IMG/VR virus record: IMGVR_UViG_3300032323_000936
Coordinates: 1 to 39,383 of that record
Source of the DNA: a virus
Length of the DNA stretch: 39,383 bases
Direction: 5' to 3' (one strand)
In this document: positions 19,136 through 27,999 of the stretch, piece by piece
Layout: every line of letters begins with the position of its first letter
How positions within the stretch are numbered: the first letter of the stretch is position 1
Position numbers and translations under genes: made by a program
The notes under the pieces: generated by a model
The model's database searches: none
What the model was told of the DNA's origin: nothing
The model's input: the letters and a program-made list of their open reading frames with translations, nothing else

Positions 19136-19477
19136 ATGGCAACAGGAATTTTAGGAACAAGTAATTTGTCCGCAACAACAAATACCGTAGTGTACACAGT
19201 GCCATCCAGCACGTTCGCAGTGGTCACAGTATCAATCTGTAATCGCAGTGCCAGCACAATCTCTGTGAGATTAGCTGCCCCTACCACTGCCACATTAACA
19301 GCAGGCGGCGGCGCCCCCGGTTCAGCAGACTATTTAGAATTTGGCACACAAATTTTAGCGAATGGAGTGCTGGAGAGATCAGGCATAGTTTTAGAAGCTG
19401 CGAGAAACATTGTGGCCTACAGTTCGGCTGTAGACGTCAGTGTGGTTGTAACTGGCATTGAAACTTCAACTGTATAA
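19136..19477 (+). CDS. Small beta-rich virion protein (adaptor candidate), 113 aa
   Basis: Starts MATGILGTSNLSATTNTVVY. The central 'FAVVTVSICNRSASTISVRL' and the C-terminal 'GVLERSGIVLEAARNIVAYS' then 'VVVTGIE' match the layout of the small proteins at 2078 and 5361, and it looks like a single beta-sandwich. It lies between giant fibre 2 and the first fibrinogen-like fibre with gaps of 17 and 9 bases, with a TGGAG ribosome site. I infer an attachment or collar role for the fibres that follow. No catalytic motif, signal peptide or membrane segment is present. Confidence 0.62.
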   Translation: MATGILGTSNLSATTNTVVYTVPSSTFAVVTVSICNRSASTISVRLAAPTTATLTAGGGAPGSADYLEFGTQILANGVLERSGIVLEAARNIVAYSSAVDVSVVVTGIETSTV

Positions 19478-19486
19478 GGATACATT

Positions 19487-20965
19487 GTGACTAGACGCAT
19501 AAGCACTGGATACGGGCTCGGCGGTGGGTCTTCACTGGCTAGTATATTGGTCAGTGGAGCAACACTTTCCAGCGCCGGCAACGAAAATATAACTCTACAA
19601 GGCAGCGGCACTGGAGTAGTTACTACTCCCGATGTGGTGAATGTTACAAACACCACTAACGCTACCAGCACAACCACAGGAGCTATCAAGGTAACTGGCG
19701 GAGTTGGAGTTGCTGAAAATATCAGTGTTGGTGGTACAGTGACATTGTCCTCAGGGTGGAACTCGGGGGCAATAGGTGGAGCTGGCGCCCAAGCAGCAAA
19801 TTTTACAGATTTTACCTCTCAAGATCTATTACGGATCAACAGTATTATAGAAACAACAGCAGTTAAAACTGGTGCCACAGGCACAGTGGTGCATAACTAT
19901 CTTGAATCAAACACGTTTGTTCATACCAGTATCGCAGCCAATTTTGTTGCAAACTTTACCAACGTACCTACTACCAATAACAGAGTAATTACATTTAACC
20001 TTGTACTTGTGCAAGGAGCCACTGCTTATTATCCCACAGCTATACAAATAGACGGTGTGGGTCAAACAGTGAATTGGTTGAGCAGCACCCCAGCAGGATT
20101 AGACACTGCTGTGATTAATATATCTTTGATAAGAGCTAGCAGTGCTTGGACAGTCACAGCAGGATATTCAGACTTTGGACCTTTGCTGACAGGTGCAACC
20201 TCTGCACTAGCGGCTCCGGATGCCAGAACCATAATGAACAACACTGGTACTACAACCAATGGCAACTACTGGATCAATCTTCCACAGTTAGGCCCTACAG
20301 AAATGTACTGTGACATGAGCACAGCCGGCGGCGGCTGGATGATGTTTGGTTATCTAGGTTCAGTATCTGGTATAGGCAACACACAACAGGCGGTATTTAG
20401 TACATTTGGCAATATTGGTACAGGCAGAACCAGTAATGGAACCAGTTTCTGTAGATTTGATATTGCCAAACTGATGCCCGGTGCTGCTCCAGGCACCACA
20501 CAAATGATGTGGCGTAGAACCACAGATTCTAATCCTATAGTGATTCATTCAATGGACGAATTGTTCAATCGTGCAGGTACTAATCCTGCAGTAAATAGTC
20601 CGTTGCTGAACATGGAAAACAGTCCAAACAGCACAGGCATCGGAGAGCCTATCAAAACATTTGCTATATCAAATTCAGGACCTGCTGGTTTGAAGACAGT
20701 GGGCGGAGCAAGATACGAAGGTGGTCCTAGTTATCCTGGCATCGCTTGGAATTCAGAATATCAAAGTAATTCAGATGGCGCAGGATCATACACCACATTC
20801 TTAAATCGTCGCAGTATATGGTACTGGGAAACTAACGGTGTAGAATCACAAAATCAGTGGAGCCATGCCAGTCCGTTGTTTCTTTCTCCATCAACCGGTG
20901 CAACCAACGGCACGGGGCGAAAAGACTTTGAACTGTATTTTAGAGTAAATCCTTTAGGAAATTAA
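19487..20965 (+). CDS. Fibre protein with C-terminal fibrinogen/intelectin-like domain, 492 aa (copy 1)
   Basis: Starts at GTG (19487) after an AAGGA site; no in-frame ATG lies in a better place. The N-terminal shaft (about 1-110) has 'GSGTGVVTTPDVVNVTNTTN' type repeats. A middle domain (about 120-230; GATGTVVHNYLESNTFVHTS, QIDGVGQTVNW) is shared with the next two genes. The C-terminal domain (about 240-492) shows the hallmark start of fibrinogen-related or intelectin lectins: GNYWI at 259-263, YCDM at 274-277 and GGGW at 281-284. These domains bind glycans in animals. Here the domain would sit at the fibre tip and is a strong candidate for host-surface recognition. It is the first of three tandem paralogs. 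Confidence 0.75.
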   Translation: MTRRISTGYGLGGGSSLASILVSGATLSSAGNENITLQGSGTGVVTTPDVVNVTNTTNATSTTTGAIKVTGGVGVAENISVGGTVTLSSGWNSGAIGGAGAQAANFTDFTSQDLLRINSIIETTAVKTGATGTVVHNYLESNTFVHTSIAANFVANFTNVPTTNNRVITFNLVLVQGATAYYPTAIQIDGVGQTVNWLSSTPAGLDTAVINISLIRASSAWTVTAGYSDFGPLLTGATSALAAPDARTIMNNTGTTTNGNYWINLPQLGPTEMYCDMSTAGGGWMMFGYLGSVSGIGNTQQAVFSTFGNIGTGRTSNGTSFCRFDIAKLMPGAAPGTTQMMWRRTTDSNPIVIHSMDELFNRAGTNPAVNSPLLNMENSPNSTGIGEPIKTFAISNSGPAGLKTVGGARYEGGPSYPGIAWNSEYQSNSDGAGSYTTFLNRRSIWYWETNGVESQNQWSHASPLFLSPSTGATNGTGRKDFELYFRVNPLGN

Positions 20966-20969
20966 TCAC

Positions 20970-22334
20970 ATGCCAAGAAAACTTATACAAGGCACAGCAC
21001 CATCAGGTATATCTGCTCTAGGCGGTATTGCTATTTCATCAAGTACCTTATCCACTATTAGTACCAATCAGAATATTCTACTAAGCCCAGGCGGATCGGG
21101 CAACGTAGTAGTCCCAACGCCATTTAGAACTACCAATACTACAGGATCCACAGACAAGGACTCTGGCAGCATTGTCACCGAAGGTGGAGTGGGTGTTCAA
21201 GGCAGTGTATATGCCGGCGGCCTATTGCGTAGCACAGGTGGCCTTTCAAACACTATCATAGGAAATTCGTCTCCGGTAGCAGGTACATTTACTAATATTT
21301 CGTCCACTGGCACTACAACATTGGCGGAACATTCAGAAGCTGTGGCTACCAAAACTGCCGCCACTGGCACAGTGGTGCACGACTTCACAGAAAGCAATCA
21401 ATGGTTACACACCAGCATAAGTGCTAATTTCACAGTGAATTTAACCAATGTACCTACTACAGATAATCAGCTGTATACTATAGTCTTGTATCTTAGCCAA
21501 GGAGCCACAGGTAGGTTGGCCACTGGTTTTCAAATAGATGGAGTGGCACAGACCTTGCTGTACAGCGGCAATGCTTTGCCACGTGCAGGCACTAATAGTT
21601 TTGACACGCAGACATTTACTCTGATACGTTCTAGCGGAGCATGGCGTGTGCTAGTATCACTTACTGTAAATTCTACAACATACCCAGGAACGTCGGCAGC
21701 AAACCCTGCACCGTCAGGCTACTGGCTGGCACAGAACTTAAGAACTCCGCTGAGTTTGGCTTCGGGACTGTATTGGATAAGATCTCCTCTAATGCCCAAC
21801 GCACTACAGATGTATGTGGACATGACACAGGAAGACGGCGGTTATGATTTTTACCCAATCACTGGCGGAACAAGCATTAACTTTTACGGCGAAACACACA
21901 GCGGTCTGGCACTGGGATTGGATTTGGTATATCCTAGATCTCCACAGCATTGGCAGGCCATGCGCAATTATGTAACTAACGTGTTGGGTGATTCCGGTAA
22001 TGCCTTCTTTCAAACTCCGTATGTGGTATATCGAACAACCAGCGGTAGTTCCGGATCGAGGGGTGGTAACTATACTGGAGTAATCATGCGTGATCCAAGA
22101 TTTTACGGAACAGGCACATCTGACTGGCGTACTGGAGATGGCGGTCGTTGGTGGCTGAGAAACTCAACATTTGGAGAACCCAACGGTGACTATACAGCAC
22201 GAGCTTGGTTGGGTCTTGCCTCAGGCGGCTACAGTATGATTGGATATTCAGGTGGAGATATCAGCTTCAATGACGGCACAGCGAGTTATCTAACCGGTAC
22301 CAGTTATCTAGTATCAACAAATGCAAAACCATAA
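20970..22334 (+). CDS. Fibre protein with diverged fibrinogen-like domain, 454 aa (copy 2)
   Basis: Starts MPRKLIQGTAPSGISALGGI four bases after the previous stop. The middle domain (ATGTVVHDFTESNQWLHTSI, GFQIDGVAQTLLY) is close to the same region of the 22348 gene, also at DNA level. The C-terminal domain keeps SGLYWI and a YVDM box but has lost the Cys of YCDM and the GGGW motif (EDGGYDF instead). Its disulfide and possibly its fold have therefore changed relative to copies 1 and 3. Later sequence (PRSPQHWQAMRNYV, RTGDGGRWWLRNSTFGEPNG) is private to this copy. It is likely an alternative receptor-binding fibre; the ligand is unknown. Confidence 0.7.
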   Translation: MPRKLIQGTAPSGISALGGIAISSSTLSTISTNQNILLSPGGSGNVVVPTPFRTTNTTGSTDKDSGSIVTEGGVGVQGSVYAGGLLRSTGGLSNTIIGNSSPVAGTFTNISSTGTTTLAEHSEAVATKTAATGTVVHDFTESNQWLHTSISANFTVNLTNVPTTDNQLYTIVLYLSQGATGRLATGFQIDGVAQTLLYSGNALPRAGTNSFDTQTFTLIRSSGAWRVLVSLTVNSTTYPGTSAANPAPSGYWLAQNLRTPLSLASGLYWIRSPLMPNALQMYVDMTQEDGGYDFYPITGGTSINFYGETHSGLALGLDLVYPRSPQHWQAMRNYVTNVLGDSGNAFFQTPYVVYRTTSGSSGSRGGNYTGVIMRDPRFYGTGTSDWRTGDGGRWWLRNSTFGEPNGDYTARAWLGLASGGYSMIGYSGGDISFNDGTASYLTGTSYLVSTNAKP

Positions 22335-22772
22335 CGGAGAATAATCAGTGGGAAGAAAACTCATTACAGGTGTGGTAGGCGGATCCAGCAGTACAGGAAC
22401 CCTGGCTCCTAATGGCACCACAATAACGCCGGCCACAGCCAATACCAATCTAGTCTTTGACGCCAACGGCACAGCACAAACTGTGATAACCGGACCAGCG
22501 ACTATCAGCAATTCTTCGACCAGTACCGGCGTCAGCAGCGGAGCTGTTGTGGCATCGGGCGGATTGGGAATCGAACAGAATTTACATATAGGCGGATCAG
22601 CAGTCATTGCAGGCGGAGCGACTCTGCCTGTGGGCATAAGTCCTGCTACTCCAGCAGCAGGCACTTTTACTACGGTCACTGCTAACAGATTGATTTCTAA
22701 CGCTGTGTCTGAAGTATCTGCGCAAAAAACTAGTGCCACTGGCACAGTGGTGCATGACTTCACAGAAAGCAA
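21360..22772 (+). repeat. 38-nt near-identical duplication between fibre copies 2 and 3
   Basis: Positions 21360-21397 and 22735-22772 differ at one of 38 bases, across the TGTVVHDFTESN coding stretch. Copy 1 has a more diverged version near 19872. The conservation at DNA level points to recent duplication or gene conversion within the fibre array. Confidence 0.75.
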
Positions 22773-23820
22773 CATTTGGTACCACTCTAGTATAAGTGCC
22801 AACTTCACAGTCAATCTAACCAATGTGCCTACTACCAACGGTTTCTCGACCACAGTGTCGTTGATATTAGCACAGGGCGGCACAGCAAGATATGCCACTG
22901 GTTTTCAGATAGACGGTGTGGCTCAAACTGTGAGATTCCCCGGATTTATCGGCAGCTTTACACCTACTGCCAACAGAGTTGAAGTTCAAACCTTTGTATT
23001 AACTAGAATATCTAGTGCATGGATAGTGCGTACCTATTACAGTGTATTTGGAGAAGGCCTCGGCACAAGCCCGCTCACTGCTGCTGCCAGTGCCACAGCT
23101 ATTAAACTTGCAAATCCAAATGCCGCAAGCGGACTGTATTGGCTTCAACCCGCAACCTGGACTTGGCCAGCACTGTGTTACTGCGAAATGACGCTACACG
23201 GCGGTGGCTGGGTCTACATTATGCAGAGATTGTGTGCTAACGATCAAGGTCTGCCAGGTAGTTGGCTCACTGCACAACTAGGCGCTCCTAATCACACTGT
23301 GCAGAATTTTTATGGGGTTCGAGATCTATATAACAACGCATTGACTCCACAAGCTATGTGGAATGGTCTTATAGGCTCCGGCGGTTCCACAGGAAGATTT
23401 TTTGCTAGAGAAATACAGGTACGTACAGGCACAGCGGGCGGAGGCTATAGTGAAAGTCAACGCTATACATCCGTCTCAGACGGTCCTATATGGACCTATA
23501 CCACTTTCAGCAGACTGTTTTCAGGTAACTTTGCCAATGGTGTTTTTCAGGCCAATGTCAATGTGTATTTCGATAATGGATCCTCAGTGGTCACGGGTAG
23601 GGCAGGTACCACATGGTCAGCACCAGCACTAGCTACTATCAACAACGGTAACGTGGATCAGAATCTTTATTTCTGTAACGGTGAAGACGGCGGAGATGCA
23701 AACTGGAGTTTTGCCTTGATGAAAGGTGGTACACCGTATCCAAGACTGGCTGATCCTGCTAACGGTGGCGGTCGACATAACGATATAAGCAGATGGGCCA
23801 TAATAGGTATCAAAGCATAA
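22348..23820 (+). CDS. Fibre protein with C-terminal fibrinogen/intelectin-like domain, 490 aa (copy 3)
   Basis: GTG start at 22348 with GGAG eleven bases upstream, giving MGRKLITGVVGGSSSTGTLA. The shaft is short; the middle domain (ATGTVVHDFTESNIWYHSSI, GFQIDGVAQTVRF) matches copy 2 over long stretches. The C-terminal domain opens with SGLYWL, then CYCEMTLHGGGW, matching the G.YW(I/L)...YC(D/E)M...GGGW signature of fibrinogen-related domains, and continues with IMQRLCANDQG and GRFFAREIQV. In this family the domain binds sugars, often with Ca2+. A fibre-tip lectin role is inferred. The gene ends ten bases before the next fibre-like gene. Confidence 0.75.
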   Translation: MGRKLITGVVGGSSSTGTLAPNGTTITPATANTNLVFDANGTAQTVITGPATISNSSTSTGVSSGAVVASGGLGIEQNLHIGGSAVIAGGATLPVGISPATPAAGTFTTVTANRLISNAVSEVSAQKTSATGTVVHDFTESNIWYHSSISANFTVNLTNVPTTNGFSTTVSLILAQGGTARYATGFQIDGVAQTVRFPGFIGSFTPTANRVEVQTFVLTRISSAWIVRTYYSVFGEGLGTSPLTAAASATAIKLANPNAASGLYWLQPATWTWPALCYCEMTLHGGGWVYIMQRLCANDQGLPGSWLTAQLGAPNHTVQNFYGVRDLYNNALTPQAMWNGLIGSGGSTGRFFAREIQVRTGTAGGGYSESQRYTSVSDGPIWTYTTFSRLFSGNFANGVFQANVNVYFDNGSSVVTGRAGTTWSAPALATINNGNVDQNLYFCNGEDGGDANWSFALMKGGTPYPRLADPANGGGRHNDISRWAIIGIKA

Positions 23821-23830
23821 GGAGCTAGGC

Positions 23831-25039
23831 ATGTCATTTTTTAACAAGTATTCTGCAAAATTAGCCGGAACGTTACAGGAAACAAATAGTCCTGGATTTA
23901 CCGGCACAGACGCAGACGGCAGCGCAATTGGTAATAGAACTACTACCAGCACTCTAGGAACTTTTACCCCACTACCCGATCCGTTTGGTCGTGGAAGAAC
24001 TGTGTTTAATTTGTCTGGTGAAATTCCTTCGCAAGTAACATTTAATCAATCAACAGGGGTGATCACACTAGCTGCTTCTTTCGGAGCGATCAACAGTGCG
24101 AACCGTGTGTATAATCTCACCGTGACGGCATCAGAAATCAGTCCCAATAGTGGAAGAATTCGTGCAGTGGCCCGAGCATTTAATTTTAATCTTGCTACAC
24201 CTTTTAAATTTAGACAGGTAGTAACTACCAGTTATATGGTAGGCGGTTATCAAAACAGTACTTTATGGAACAACTGTAATAGAACTGTACATGCAACAGA
24301 TGTTACTACAAATCTAGGAGACGGATGCGTACAAAACTTCCACTACAAATCTGGTTGTGTGAACAACAGCAAGGTGTTTATATGGAGTGACTCATATGTC
24401 ACAGCATTTAACATGAGAACAGAAGTTCGATCAGATTCTGGCAATATTAATTTTACTGGAGCGAATACAGGAACCATTCAAGATTCGGAATTCCGCTTTG
24501 CCTGGATCAACGGTGAGGGATGCGGGCAGGTTAGGAAATGGACCATTGCCTCCGAATCAATAACACAGAATTTGGGCAACGGATGGAACGATCACGCTGC
24601 AGCCATACAAGGTGAAACCAAAGGTATATGGTGGGGGAATTCGGGCCAAACGGCTAGAATGATCTATGCAACTGATTCCTACGCTGCTATGGGATACAGT
24701 GCCGGTGCTCACGGTCAGCAGAAAGGACTTAATTCCAAAGACGGTAAAGGGTATGGCGGCAACGAGGGCAACTACAACGGTGGTAATATTTTCCGCATAA
24801 CCAATATTGAAACCGAATCTAGCATAGGAACTGTAACTAAACCTATGACAAACATGGGCGAAGAAAATTACGTACACGGACAGGACAAAGGATATTGTCT
24901 GGGACAATATGACGGTGCTCAAAATAATAGATCGTTTATTTTAACCTATGCTACTAACACTGGATTCGAAACCGGTTCAACCACACAACCTAAAGGCAAA
25001 GGCGGATGTAGCTCAGGACATTGCGGCTTTAGAGATTAA
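23831..25039 (+). CDS. Fibre-like protein with Ig-like start and kelch-like repeats, 402 aa
   Basis: Starts MSFFNKYSAKLAGTLQETNS with a GGAG site eight bases before the ATG. Residues about 25-110 resemble a putative Ig/cadherin-like domain (GEIPSQVTFNQSTGVITLAA, then YNLTVTASE). From about residue 130 there are kelch-like segments: YMVGGYQNSTLWNNCNR, AMGYSAGAHGQQKG, GYCLGQYDGAQNNRSF. These suggest a small propeller. The extreme C-terminus is Gly- and Cys-rich (GKGGCSSGHCGFRD), unusual for a fibre and a possible metal or disulfide tip. The next gene has its own late box, so this ends the fibre unit. Function as a receptor-binding or accessory fibre is inferred. Confidence 0.6.
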   Translation: MSFFNKYSAKLAGTLQETNSPGFTGTDADGSAIGNRTTTSTLGTFTPLPDPFGRGRTVFNLSGEIPSQVTFNQSTGVITLAASFGAINSANRVYNLTVTASEISPNSGRIRAVARAFNFNLATPFKFRQVVTTSYMVGGYQNSTLWNNCNRTVHATDVTTNLGDGCVQNFHYKSGCVNNSKVFIWSDSYVTAFNMRTEVRSDSGNINFTGANTGTIQDSEFRFAWINGEGCGQVRKWTIASESITQNLGNGWNDHAAAIQGETKGIWWGNSGQTARMIYATDSYAAMGYSAGAHGQQKGLNSKDGKGYGGNEGNYNGGNIFRITNIETESSIGTVTKPMTNMGEENYVHGQDKGYCLGQYDGAQNNRSFILTYATNTGFETGSTTQPKGKGGCSSGHCGFRD

Positions 25040-25050
25040 CTAACTAAATA
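25040..25050 (+). promoter_or_regulatory. Late promoter box CTAACTAAATA
   Basis: Exact copy of the 11-mer at 4176-4186. It starts right after the stop of the 23831 gene and is followed by an AGGAG site and the ATG at 25072. Confidence 0.6.
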
Positions 25051-25071
25051 TTGTCCTTAGGAGATAACTAA

Positions 25072-25920
25072 ATGTCCACAGAAATTGAGCAACATAACGA
25101 TAACAAATTTGCCACGTATCATAAAAGCGAATTAACCACAAATGTACATACCAATACTGAATTATTGTCACAGGAACAGAAAGACATAGTGGCATTTGCA
25201 GTAAACAAAGCATGGATTAATCCAAAATTTAAAATGAAGTATTTTCAAGCTGAAGAACAGCTAACTCCATTTCATAAACTAAGACAGCTGATGTTGGAAC
25301 TGCGAGCTTCTGAAGAATCCATCGAGCAGATCGAGTATGTAGTTGAAAAACTATCTACAGAAGTTGAAATAGTCACAATTAAAATTTCAAGAGCTACCGA
25401 TGAATTAGAACAAAAAGAATGGCAACTAAAATTGGTAGAATTAAAGAAAGATCTAGCACAGGCCAAACGCAGAGTCACGCATCAATATATTGAACGACAT
25501 ATGTATCTTGATCTAATCAAAGAATATAACGACGATCCCGAAAACCGCACAGTAGATGGGCAAAGTCTAATGACTGTGTTTAATACTCCTTTAGAAGATC
25601 AATACGAAAAACAATATTGGGTAGTTAGATTTGCCAAGCAAGCAGCTATGGATATGTTATCCTATGGAAATATTAGTGCAGGAAATCTAAGTTCTATTGT
25701 AGTGTTACCACCCGAACTGCAAGATGAAATTTATAAGATTGCCCATCATTACACTGTTGAAATGAAAGCACATCAAGAAGAAATACGCGATCAAATGACT
25801 AAACAAATTGAAGCAGAAAAGAAAATGATTAACATGCCCGAAGTAAAAAAAGATCAAAATACCAAAATTAAAAAGATCACACCTCAAGATGGAGATTTAG
25901 AAAATGTATATAATTTGTGA
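25072..25920 (+). CDS. Coiled-coil protein of unknown function, 282 aa
   Basis: Starts MSTEIEQHNDNKFATYHKSE. A long helical, probably coiled-coil stretch (about residues 65-140) is dense in Glu, Lys and Leu. The C-terminal tail (about 225-282) is Lys/Glu rich and probably helical. No signal peptide, membrane segment or catalytic motif is seen. Its late box, AGGAG site and position after the fibres suggest an assembly or chaperone role for fibres, or a minor virion protein. That is inference only; I do not recognise the family. The end overlaps the next gene by 17 bases, so the two are translationally coupled. Confidence 0.6.
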   Translation: MSTEIEQHNDNKFATYHKSELTTNVHTNTELLSQEQKDIVAFAVNKAWINPKFKMKYFQAEEQLTPFHKLRQLMLELRASEESIEQIEYVVEKLSTEVEIVTIKISRATDELEQKEWQLKLVELKKDLAQAKRRVTHQYIERHMYLDLIKEYNDDPENRTVDGQSLMTVFNTPLEDQYEKQYWVVRFAKQAAMDMLSYGNISAGNLSSIVVLPPELQDEIYKIAHHYTVEMKAHQEEIRDQMTKQIEAEKKMINMPEVKKDQNTKIKKITPQDGDLENVYNL

Positions 25921-26464
25921 AACCTTAGCAGGTAACGATCCAAGATATACATCTGATCTAGAAAGAATTTATAGTCATTGGATTTACACTGCCTACTATA
26001 GTCCAACGCCGTTGGATCTCGAACTTTATGATGCAATAGAAGTGCCAGAATCAGTTGCACGATCTATGAAATTTGCCAATGTAAACAAAGGAAAAATAGG
26101 ATTGCGAACAGGCTCTTTGGCACATGAAGAAGTGTTTGGTAACAGCACAGAAGCTGACGGTACTAAAACATACTACTACATCAACGAAAGCGAAGAAGCA
26201 GAAACTGTAGAACTGCTTAAAGTTGAAATGTTGTTGCATTTGAGAAAACACTACAGAGATATTCTAAGTGAACAAAAAAGAAACGATTTAAATCCTAAAA
26301 AAATTGCAATTGAAGCGGAGATAGCTGCCTGCGATACGTTAATTAACACAAAAATTTTAATGCATAAAAAATTCGGAGTTGATTCTTTACACGGAGCACT
26401 TACGGTATATAATCTAGGACCAGCTGCATATGACTTGTCAGAACCCGGTCTTGGAAACTACTGA
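25904..26464 (+). CDS. Conserved-looking protein of unknown function, 186 aa
   Basis: Starts MYIICETLAGNDPRYTSDLE inside the end of the previous gene and ends GLGNY. The N-terminal half is mixed alpha/beta with aromatic residues (IYSHWIYTAYYSPTPLDLEL). The C-terminal half (about 105-160) is helical and charged (LLKVEMLLHLRKHYRDIL, then IEAEIAACDTLINTKI). No catalytic, metal or membrane signature is visible. It overlaps both neighbours, by 17 bases on the left and 35 on the right, which argues for one polycistronic unit of 25072, 25904 and 26430. The nature of the unit suggests virion assembly or fibre modification, but I assign no function. Confidence 0.55.
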   Translation: MYIICETLAGNDPRYTSDLERIYSHWIYTAYYSPTPLDLELYDAIEVPESVARSMKFANVNKGKIGLRTGSLAHEEVFGNSTEADGTKTYYYINESEEAETVELLKVEMLLHLRKHYRDILSEQKRNDLNPKKIAIEAEIAACDTLINTKILMHKKFGVDSLHGALTVYNLGPAAYDLSEPGLGNY

Positions 26465-27041
26465 AAAATTTTTAGAAGTAAGCGACTTCTTAGATTTACA
26501 ACAGCAACTAATTCTTGTTAAATGTTTGTTGCACCCAAGTTTTCCCTGGGCACTGACTACCAACGCGGTAAAGGGAATTACAGATAATTTTGATTTAACT
26601 TCAACTGATACCATTGGCATGTTTCACACGTTTTTATATAACGGAGAAATTTGTTCGCCGTACTATAAAGAATTAGATTGGATGTTTAACGAATTTGAAA
26701 AAATTGGGTTAAAAAAAGATCAATGCATTCGAGTAAGAGCAGGTCTCTTTTTTAAACATCCCGATCATTCTCCCCATCTGTGCCATGTAGATGCTAAACT
26801 TCCGCACACTACTGCGGTGTACTATGTCAATGACTGCGATGGCGATCTAGTAATCTACAATGAAACCTATAAATCGCACCCTTGGACAGCCCCATTGATT
26901 CCCACTGAATTATGTAGATTTAGTCCAAGCAAAGGTAAACTAGTTGTATTTGATGGTAAACATTATCATAGCAGTTCATATCCGAATTTGACTTCGTTAA
27001 GATTAGCTATCACATTTAACTTTTTGCACAACAGCGGTTAA
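26430..27041 (+). CDS. Fe(II)/2-oxoglutarate-dependent oxygenase, prolyl-hydroxylase-like, 203 aa
   Basis: The C-terminal half carries the full facial triad and the 2-oxoglutarate anchor of the double-stranded beta-helix oxygenases: H119-V-D121, H180 (in GKHYHSSS) and R191 (in TSLRLAITFNF). The segment between fits the prolyl-4-hydroxylase-like layout (TAVYYVNDCDGDLVIYNE, then SPSKGKLVVFDG). Members couple 2-oxoglutarate decarboxylation to hydroxylation of proteins or small molecules; the substrate here is unknown. The ATG at 26430 lies inside the previous gene; the only other nearby option is TTG at 26451. It ends next to the late box of the enzyme cassette and just after two unknown genes, and a fibre with collagen-like triplets lies 6.7 kb downstream. 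Confidence 0.8.
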   Translation: MTCQNPVLETTEKFLEVSDFLDLQQQLILVKCLLHPSFPWALTTNAVKGITDNFDLTSTDTIGMFHTFLYNGEICSPYYKELDWMFNEFEKIGLKKDQCIRVRAGLFFKHPDHSPHLCHVDAKLPHTTAVYYVNDCDGDLVIYNETYKSHPWTAPLIPTELCRFSPSKGKLVVFDGKHYHSSSYPNLTSLRLAITFNFLHNSG

Positions 27042-27047
27042 TAAATA
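27040..27047 (+). promoter_or_regulatory. Late promoter box AATAAATA for the enzyme cassette
   Basis: AATAAATA at 27040-27047 differs from the T4 late consensus only at the first base. It overlaps the stop codon of the oxygenase gene and lies 13 bases before the ATG at 27061, so the leader would be very short. No clear Shine-Dalgarno is present before that ATG. Confidence 0.55.
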
Positions 27048-27060
27048 TCTGTCAACTTAT

Positions 27061-27990
27061 ATGGATCATCAGTTGTACAATAATCAAAATAATTCTAACG
27101 ACATTGATAAAATAGTAGATTTTTACAATCAGTGGCCATATCCAGAATTACAGAACACGGATCTAAAAAAACTTGCAGACAACGGTTTTAGAGACAAATC
27201 AGATCCTGAGCATAATTGGAAAAAATTCTTTCAAAATAAAACACAAAAAACTTCAATAGATGTATTAGTAGCCGGCTGCGGAACGTATCAAGCCGGACTG
27301 ATTGCAATCAAAAATCCGTATGCTAATGTAATAGGATTTGATGCATCTAAAACTAGTATAGAAATGCAACAGTCAATGTGTAATCAAGCAGAATTAACAA
27401 ATGTAGAATTATGCACTTCGTCTATCTTAGAGTTTCAATCTGATAAACAATTTGATTTAATAGTGTGTAGTGGGGTACTGCATCATACAGATGATCCTTT
27501 AAATAATTTAAAAAAACTTAGAAAACTTTTAAAAAACGACGGTGTACTATCGTTATCAGTGTATAATGAAGCACTACGAACTGGCGTCTATAAAATTCAA
27601 AGTTTAATCAAACTGCTTAATTTAAACACTTCTATTGAAAGTGCAACTATGATTTCAAATCTATTGCATCAACTACAAAATCATAGCTTAGAAAAATACA
27701 TACGTAAAAATCCAGAATTGGCTCATTTAAATAATTTTATTGACACATTCTTTAATCCAAGAGAAATTAGTTATAATCCAGTGTCATTATTCAATCTAAT
27801 AAGCAAAGCAGATTTATTTTTCGTAAGCTGGCTAAACGATAACTATAATATAGAAACACAGCTATCATCGGACCATCCCCTATATACCGAAATTAGCAAA
27901 TTGTCAGAAATTGAAAAAGCATATAGTATTGATCTAATCAAAGAAAATAATGTTACTATAGATATAGTACTCGCAAAAACTGCAAGTTAA
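27061..27990 (+). CDS. SAM-dependent class I methyltransferase, 309 aa
   Basis: The Rossmann-type motifs are in order: motif I DVLVAGCGT at 67-75, the acidic residue ending beta-2 at D94 (VIGFDAS), and the 'LIVCSGVLHHTDDP' motif IV/post-region at 133-146. These are typical of methyltransferase_11/25-type enzymes. The N-terminal 'FYNQWPYPELQ' (about 21-31) is a segment seen before such domains in some sugar or small-molecule methyltransferases. The C-terminal third is helical and may form a lid. It is the first gene of the cassette and is nine bases from the next gene. The substrate cannot be told: a small molecule, glycan or protein are all possible. Confidence 0.8.
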   Translation: MDHQLYNNQNNSNDIDKIVDFYNQWPYPELQNTDLKKLADNGFRDKSDPEHNWKKFFQNKTQKTSIDVLVAGCGTYQAGLIAIKNPYANVIGFDASKTSIEMQQSMCNQAELTNVELCTSSILEFQSDKQFDLIVCSGVLHHTDDPLNNLKKLRKLLKNDGVLSLSVYNEALRTGVYKIQSLIKLLNLNTSIESATMISNLLHQLQNHSLEKYIRKNPELAHLNNFIDTFFNPREISYNPVSLFNLISKADLFFVSWLNDNYNIETQLSSDHPLYTEISKLSEIEKAYSIDLIKENNVTIDIVLAKTAS

Positions 27991-27999
27991 GAGAATAAT

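Noticed and set aside
22314-22898. Long minus-strand reading frame of 194 codons opposite fibre copy 3
   Set aside because: It is wholly antisense to a well-supported gene, shares its repeats with other antisense frames, and has no start signal; it is a shadow of a Thr/Ser/Ala-rich coding sequence.
19487-23820. Diversity-generating retroelement acting on lectin-like tips
   Set aside because: No reverse transcriptase gene, template repeat or adenine-biased variable region is visible in the window; the tips differ along their whole length.
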